Source: Vibrio parahaemolyticus (GTDB lineage: Bacteria > Pseudomonadota > Gammaproteobacteria > Enterobacterales > Vibrionaceae). From it: a DNA stretch of 64,000 nt. Below the pieces are notes generated by a model. The model was not told the origin of the DNA. It saw nothing but the letters and a program-made list of their open reading frames with translations, and searched no databases. The stretch spans positions 1,426,001-1,490,000 of the forward strand of contig NZ_UHIL01000002.1 in assembly GCF_900460535.1 (NCBI RefSeq). Reading direction: 5' to 3'. Below are positions 60,322 to 64,000 of this stretch, piece after piece (position 1 is the first letter of the stretch; every line of letters starts with the position of its first letter). The position numbers and the translations under genes are program-made.

Positions 60322-60765
60322 TTAAATTAATGACATGTAGAAGAAAAAGAGCCCACTTATACCAATTGGTATTGTGTAAGGGATACCATTCTCAAAAGGT
60401 GTTTTTTTGCGATAAACAGACATTAACCACATAACCAATATTTGAATCCCACCCAATAATCCTATCGCTACTATTGCCGCTAACATATATTCATCGTTCA
60501 CTCCTAAGAAAAGTGCACCAATGAGTTTTACATCCCCTCCGCCTACAATATTTATCAACCAAAGTATAAAGAAACAAATAAAAACAGAGGTACTCACTGC
60601 GAGCTGAGTTAGTGGTTCTGGAGTAAAGAACAAGCTAAGTAGTGAAGTAATGAAGATAATAAGAAGAAATCGATGTTTCACAATTCTATAGCGAATGTCA
60701 CCATAGAATATGAGTAAGACATTAACCAGGCAAGTTAGCCATAAAGCAAAATTTATATAATTCAT
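60322..60765 (-). CDS. tadV: Prepilin peptidase (TadV/CpaA-type, A24)
   Basis: 147 residues, single small A24 aspartic peptidase: first catalytic Asp in GDIRYRIV and second in VGGGDVKL, both in TM context, with four to six hydrophobic segments. Such peptidases cleave Flp-type prepilins in the inner membrane. Divergent from flp, 194 bases away, as in many tad loci. Confidence 0.9.
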   Translation of the reverse strand: MNYINFALWLTCLVNVLLIFYGDIRYRIVKHRFLLIIFITSLLSLFFTPEPLTQLAVSTSVFICFFILWLINIVGGGDVKLIGALFLGVNDEYMLAAIVAIGLLGGIQILVMWLMSVYRKKTPFENGIPYTIPIGISGLFFFYMSLI

Positions 60766-60959
60766 TTTACTATTTTAAATGTGTTACTTCTAAATTCAAA
60801 TCATTTTGGATAATAAAAAATTATGTAATGGATTTCATTACTTTTATAACAACATCTTATATGTAAATAAAAAAGCTTAATTGGTGTGATTGTTTCTGTT
60901 GATGTAAATTTTCTTCGTTCACGAAATGAGTGATTAATTCAAGGGAAATAGAGGTAAAC

Positions 60960-61214
60960 ATGCTTTTAAATATCAATTCTAAACTTCGTAATATCCGCAA
61001 TAAATTTAAGTCTGACAAACGTGGTGTCACTGCTGTGGAATACGCAATCATCGCTGTAGCAATGTCTTCAATTATTCTATTTGTATTCAAAGATGGCACT
61101 TTGAAAACAACGTTAAATGATGCAATGGGTAAGATCTCTACGTCGATGGATAGTGCTAATTCAGCCGGTGGCAGTGGTAGTAAAGGCGGTACTGCCGACG
61201 GTAAACAAGGATAA
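60960..61214 (+). CDS. flp: Flp-type pilin
   Basis: 84 residues. ATG at 60960 with GAGG six bases before it; upstream in-frame starts lack a ribosome site. Basic leader, then KRG followed by VTAVEYAIIAVAMSS, the Flp prepilin cleavage motif with Glu at +5, and a single TM. A Gly/Ser/Lys-rich tail (SAGGSGSKGGTADGKQG) is longer than usual. Assembles the Flp pilus filament by the tad machinery after processing by the A24 peptidase. A hairpin follows within the operon. Confidence 0.92.
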   Translation: MLLNINSKLRNIRNKFKSDKRGVTAVEYAIIAVAMSSIILFVFKDGTLKTTLNDAMGKISTSMDSANSAGGSGSKGGTADGKQG

Positions 61215-61235
61215 GTTAACCCGTTATAAATTTAG

Positions 61236-61258
61236 AGAGAGGGGAAACCCTCTCTTTT
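61236..61258 (+). terminator. GAAA-loop hairpin after flp (partial terminator)
   Basis: 8-bp stem AGAGAGGG / CCCTCTCT (61236-61243, 61248-61255), GAAA tetraloop, followed by TTT then AAGG. Position between flp and rcpC suggests attenuation that favours pilin over assembly genes. Confidence 0.7.
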
Positions 61259-61272
61259 AAGGTTTTTATTCT

Positions 61273-62025
61273 ATGAGTAGAGCATTAATTTTTGTATTTG
61301 TTGCCATCACTATGTTTTTGGCCTTTTTTTACGTCAGTGATTTCTTTGACCAGCCAGAGCCTGTGGCTGTCGTGGAAAATGAAGTGTTTGTACAAGTCGC
61401 ATTTGTTAATCGAACTGTGAACAAAGCTGATCCCGTCAATATTGATGCAATTGATATTCGAGAGTTTTCAGAGTCAGAAGCAAAACAGCATTCTTATACC
61501 CCTTATACGAGTATCAAGATTGAATCTGGCGCTCTATGGGCAAAAGATGTCACCGAAGGAACTCAACTAACGTCAAACTTGGTTTCTAACCCAGGCGAAA
61601 AAGATTACATGTATCTTTCGCTTAAAAAAGATCAGGTCCCTTATTACTACCTTTCTCAAGGCAGTAGCATTGTTGAGGCGTTACCAATACAACCTGGCGA
61701 CCGCGTCAGCTTTGTCGCTACAACCTCATCTCAATCGAATTTATTAGAAAGCGGTTATTCCGATATCGATAGTTTAACAAGCAACGTCATTATTGATGGT
61801 GCTTTAGTTTTACAGGCGATGAATGTGTCTGAAGATGATTCGTCAAACGAAGACTATGGCTTGATCATCGCGTTGACCGTTAAACAAGTACTTAAGCTTG
61901 AAATGGCACAAAAGATCGGAGCTATAACGTTGGTTCCTGCAAAGATGGTTCATAAATACTTATCTGTGAAAAGTAGCGATTTAATTGAGCATCGATTTGG
62001 CGTTCGACAGCTGAGAGGGAATTAA
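61273..62025 (+). CDS. rcpC: Pilus assembly protein CpaB/RcpC
   Basis: 250 residues: N-terminal TM (ALIFVFVAITMFLAFFYVSDFF), then the SAF/CpaB-type domain (VFVQVAFVNRTVNKADPVNI and EGTQLTSNLVSNPGE) and a C-terminal beta region. Inner-membrane-anchored periplasmic protein of the tad pilus that contacts the secretin. Third visible gene of the locus, 59 bases after flp beyond the hairpin. Confidence 0.88.
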   Translation: MSRALIFVFVAITMFLAFFYVSDFFDQPEPVAVVENEVFVQVAFVNRTVNKADPVNIDAIDIREFSESEAKQHSYTPYTSIKIESGALWAKDVTEGTQLTSNLVSNPGEKDYMYLSLKKDQVPYYYLSQGSSIVEALPIQPGDRVSFVATTSSQSNLLESGYSDIDSLTSNVIIDGALVLQAMNVSEDDSSNEDYGLIIALTVKQVLKLEMAQKIGAITLVPAKMVHKYLSVKSSDLIEHRFGVRQLRGN

Positions 62026-62027
62026 GG

Positions 62028-63371
62028 GTGTTCAATAAAAATATACTATTAGTCACATTAGGAGTGGCGCTATTACTCCCAGCTTCAGTCTCCGCAGGGG
62101 AGCTATTGAGCTTAGATAAAGGCGCAGCAAAAACCATTAACGTAAAACGCAACATCGACACCGTATTTGTCGCAGACACTCAAATTGCGGACTACAAGGT
62201 AATCGCAAATGGGAAGCTCGTGATTTACGGTATCGGTCGTGGTGCAACGTCGATCATTGCTTATGACCGAGCCGGAAACGAAATTTATAACGCAGAAGTG
62301 GTAGTCAACAAGAGTCTAAGACTTTTAAAGCAAACCATTATTGCGAGATATCCAGATGAAGACATTAAGCTGACCAATATTGGTGAGCAAATAGTCATTG
62401 ATGGTGTTGTTAGCAGCGAAGAGATCAAAGACAAAGTTTACCGCCATGTTGGCGAGATGCTGAAAAAGAGTAAGCAAAGAAATACTTTTGAGCTTTCTGG
62501 CGCAAATGGAGAATCCGTTGATCCGCTTGACTATACAGCTACTTACGTTTTCGAAGATATCATCAACAACCTAAAAGTGCTCACTACCGATCAAATCAAT
62601 GTGAAGTTGACGGTTGCAGAGGTTTCGAGCTCATTCTTAACAGAACTCGGCGTGTCATACGCAGAGACGAATGGTAAGTCGATTGGCGGTGCTGGTCAGT
62701 TCGTCAACAAAATTCTGGACTTTACGGCAGAAGATATCGTCGCGGTTATCTCAGCGAGTGGCAACGACAGTATCGGCCAAGTGCTGGCTGAGCCAAACTT
62801 GTCGGTAATTTCTGGCGAATCGGCGAGCTTTCTTGTCGGTGGTGAAATCCCAATTACCGTTCGAGACAACGATGGTATTTCCGTAACTTATAAAGAATAC
62901 GGGGTAAAGCTGTCTATGGTTGCTAAGGTGACAGATTCAGAAAACATCCGCCTGTCACTGCTACCAGAAGTGAGCTCGATTGATAAAACCAATGGTGTGA
63001 ACTCCGGTCTAGTTAGCGTCCCTTCGCTACGAACTCGAAAAGCTCAGACAACAGTTCAACTGAAAGATGGCCAAAGCTTCGTGTTAGCTGGCCTTTTAAC
63101 GTCGGAAGAGCAGGAGTCATTGGCAAAAATTCCTTATCTAGGCGACATCCCAATTCTTGGTGCGTTATTCAGTAAGACCAATACCGAAAGAAGAAAGACG
63201 GAGTTGATCATCGTCGCGACAGTTAATCTTGTCGACCCTGTCAAAGAAACCGACATCAAGCTGCCGAAGTTCGAGCGAACGAGTGACCTTGAGCGCTTGC
63301 TGAAGCTCGATCTTTCGAAAGTTGATGACGAAGAATTGGAAAATACGATAAAGGCGGGAGGCTTTAACTAA
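62028..63371 (+). CDS. rcpA: Tad secretin CpaC/RcpA
   Basis: 447 residues from a GTG at 62028. Signal peptide (VALLLPASVSAGE), N-terminal BON-like region (GKLVIYGIGRGATSIIAYDRA), and the secretin domain at the C-terminus: LAEPNLSVISGESASFLVGGEIPI, SLRTRKAQTTVQLKDGQSFVLAGLL, and PYLGDIPILGALFS. Forms the outer-membrane channel for the Flp pilus. The stop and the next start overlap as TAATG. Confidence 0.92.
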   Translation: MFNKNILLVTLGVALLLPASVSAGELLSLDKGAAKTINVKRNIDTVFVADTQIADYKVIANGKLVIYGIGRGATSIIAYDRAGNEIYNAEVVVNKSLRLLKQTIIARYPDEDIKLTNIGEQIVIDGVVSSEEIKDKVYRHVGEMLKKSKQRNTFELSGANGESVDPLDYTATYVFEDIINNLKVLTTDQINVKLTVAEVSSSFLTELGVSYAETNGKSIGGAGQFVNKILDFTAEDIVAVISASGNDSIGQVLAEPNLSVISGESASFLVGGEIPITVRDNDGISVTYKEYGVKLSMVAKVTDSENIRLSLLPEVSSIDKTNGVNSGLVSVPSLRTRKAQTTVQLKDGQSFVLAGLLTSEEQESLAKIPYLGDIPILGALFSKTNTERRKTELIIVATVNLVDPVKETDIKLPKFERTSDLERLLKLDLSKVDDEELENTIKAGGFN

Positions 63372-63820
63372 TGAAGGCAAACCTATTATTGGTCGTTTCC
63401 GTTTTACTGACCGGTTGCTCGGTATCGGTAACCCCAAATAAAACGACGGTAGACACCATTGTGGAAACCTTTGAGTTTCGAGTCACCAACAAAGACGTGG
63501 CAATGGATAAGTCGGTTAACTTTGTTAATCAAATCAATAGCCAATACCCAAAGTCTACGTTTGCAATCAATTACGACACCGAAGAGAGTCAATTTGTTGA
63601 TGGTTTTGTAAAAGAAATCAAAGCCAAAGGCGTAAATAAACTGCAATACACACTGAACGCAAACAGTGAGGGAAAAGGTGTAAAAATCGTCGCGAAGTAT
63701 CACAAGATTCAAGAACAAACCTGTGGTGCTGTTTCATTCAATACTCTTAAAAATCATCCATTTGGATGCAGCTTGGAATACAACAGACGTTTGAGTATGA
63801 CGAATCCTGTCGTGGAGTAA
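63371..63820 (+). CDS. Tad-locus lipoprotein (CpaD/RcpB position)
   Basis: 149 residues with a signal peptide and lipobox LLTGC (Cys16). The position directly after the secretin and before a tadZ-like gene is that of CpaD or RcpB, the lipoprotein partner that stabilises the secretin. Sequence similarity to a named family cannot be judged by eye. Two cysteines near the C-terminus (CGAVSF and CSLEYN) could form a disulphide. Start overlaps the secretin stop. Confidence 0.8.
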   Translation: MKANLLLVVSVLLTGCSVSVTPNKTTVDTIVETFEFRVTNKDVAMDKSVNFVNQINSQYPKSTFAINYDTEESQFVDGFVKEIKAKGVNKLQYTLNANSEGKGVKIVAKYHKIQEQTCGAVSFNTLKNHPFGCSLEYNRRLSMTNPVVE

Positions 63821-63823
63821 AAA

Positions 63824-64000
63824 ATGGATTTAGATAACCTATTCAAAACGACTTCATCGAGTAAAGACAAAAAGAATAACACCATTGATCTGGTTGTTTC
63901 AGATGATATGGCTTTTCTGCAAGCGATCGATGAGCTCTATGCGATCGAAGGTTTCGCATCACCTCTTAAAGTAGATGATATCGATGATGAGAGTTGGCAC
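63824..64000 (+). CDS. tadZ: TadZ/CpaE-like protein, N-terminal part (runs off the right edge)
   Basis: 59 codons from the ATG at 63824, starting MDLDNLFKTTSSSKDKKNN then IDLVVSDDMAFLQAIDELYA; open to the window end. The place after the secretin lipoprotein and the LVVSDD/REC-like start fit TadZ (CpaE), which localises the tad complex and is an atypical ParA-like ATPase; the ATPase motifs lie outside the window. Confidence 0.6.
   Translation, partial: MDLDNLFKTTSSSKDKKNNTIDLVVSDDMAFLQAIDELYAIEGFASPLKVDDIDDESWH

Noticed and set aside
1..64000. CRISPR arrays, IS elements, tRNA or rRNA genes
   Set aside because: I saw no regularly spaced repeats, transposase-like ORF or recognisable RNA gene.

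Overview
The window looks like part of a Vibrio genome, most likely the Harveyi clade (V. parahaemolyticus/alginolyticus/harveyi type). The evidence is a linked cqsS/cqsA pair (CAI-1 quorum sensing), torT/torS, MgsA, DcuC and HelD proteins of gamma-proteobacterial type, and a tad/Flp pilus locus. cqsA/cqsS and several of these neighbours lie on the second chromosome in vibrios I know of, so chromosome 2 is likely, but this is inference. I saw no rRNA, tRNA, CRISPR array, transposase or integrase.

Layout. 1-10.7 kb: end of an FUSC-type membrane protein (yccS), helD, mgsA, the divergent torT/torS pair (TMAO sensing, with no torR or reductase nearby), cti (periplasmic fatty-acid cis/trans isomerase) and an orphan winged-helix protein. 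10.8-27.4 kb: a sulfatase island with three paralogous exported sulfatases (two Cys-type, one Ser-type), an octaheme c-type cytochrome with a HEAT/TPR tail, a LysR regulator, a radical-SAM sulfatase maturase (anSME) and a tight moxR-DUF58-DUF4381-vwa-vwa-batD operon. 27.5-32.2 kb: a stand-alone RibD-type deaminase, LysR plus yegS, a YgiW-type protein, an outer-membrane barrel and a periplasmic HAD phosphatase. 32.5-35 kb: a second anSME followed by a heme-less paralogue of the HEAT/TPR half of the octaheme cytochrome. 35-46 kb: VRR-NUC nuclease, OFA transporter, M48 protease plus LemA, dcuC, an acyl desaturase, a GNAT protein and a HAD hydrolase. 46.4-49.7 kb: convergent cqsS and cqsA. 50-54.5 kb: ylqF, a divergent EAL-domain protein and an M9 collagenase lipoprotein. 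54.7-60.3 kb: an M6 protease with a GlyGly-CTERM-like end, a GlxA/AraC-type regulator and a LysR regulator. 60.3-64 kb: a prepilin peptidase and the start of a tad operon (flp, rcpC, rcpA, lipoprotein, tadZ-like).

How the genes may work together. Sulfatases need a formylglycine made from Cys or Ser, which anSMEs supply in the cytosol before export, and they bind Ca2+. MoxR/VWA pairs are known assembly chaperones for some metalloenzymes. The cytochrome could carry electrons in the periplasm. The most interesting candidate system is therefore a sulfatase maturation and assembly regulon made of two loci about 5 kb apart (10.8-27.4 kb and 32.5-35 kb). Three things link the loci: both carry anSME genes, both carry the HEAT/TPR module (once fused to eight hemes, once without), and an identical 6+5+6 operator-like inverted repeat (GTTATA-N5-TATAAC) lies upstream of sulfatase 1 and of the second anSME.
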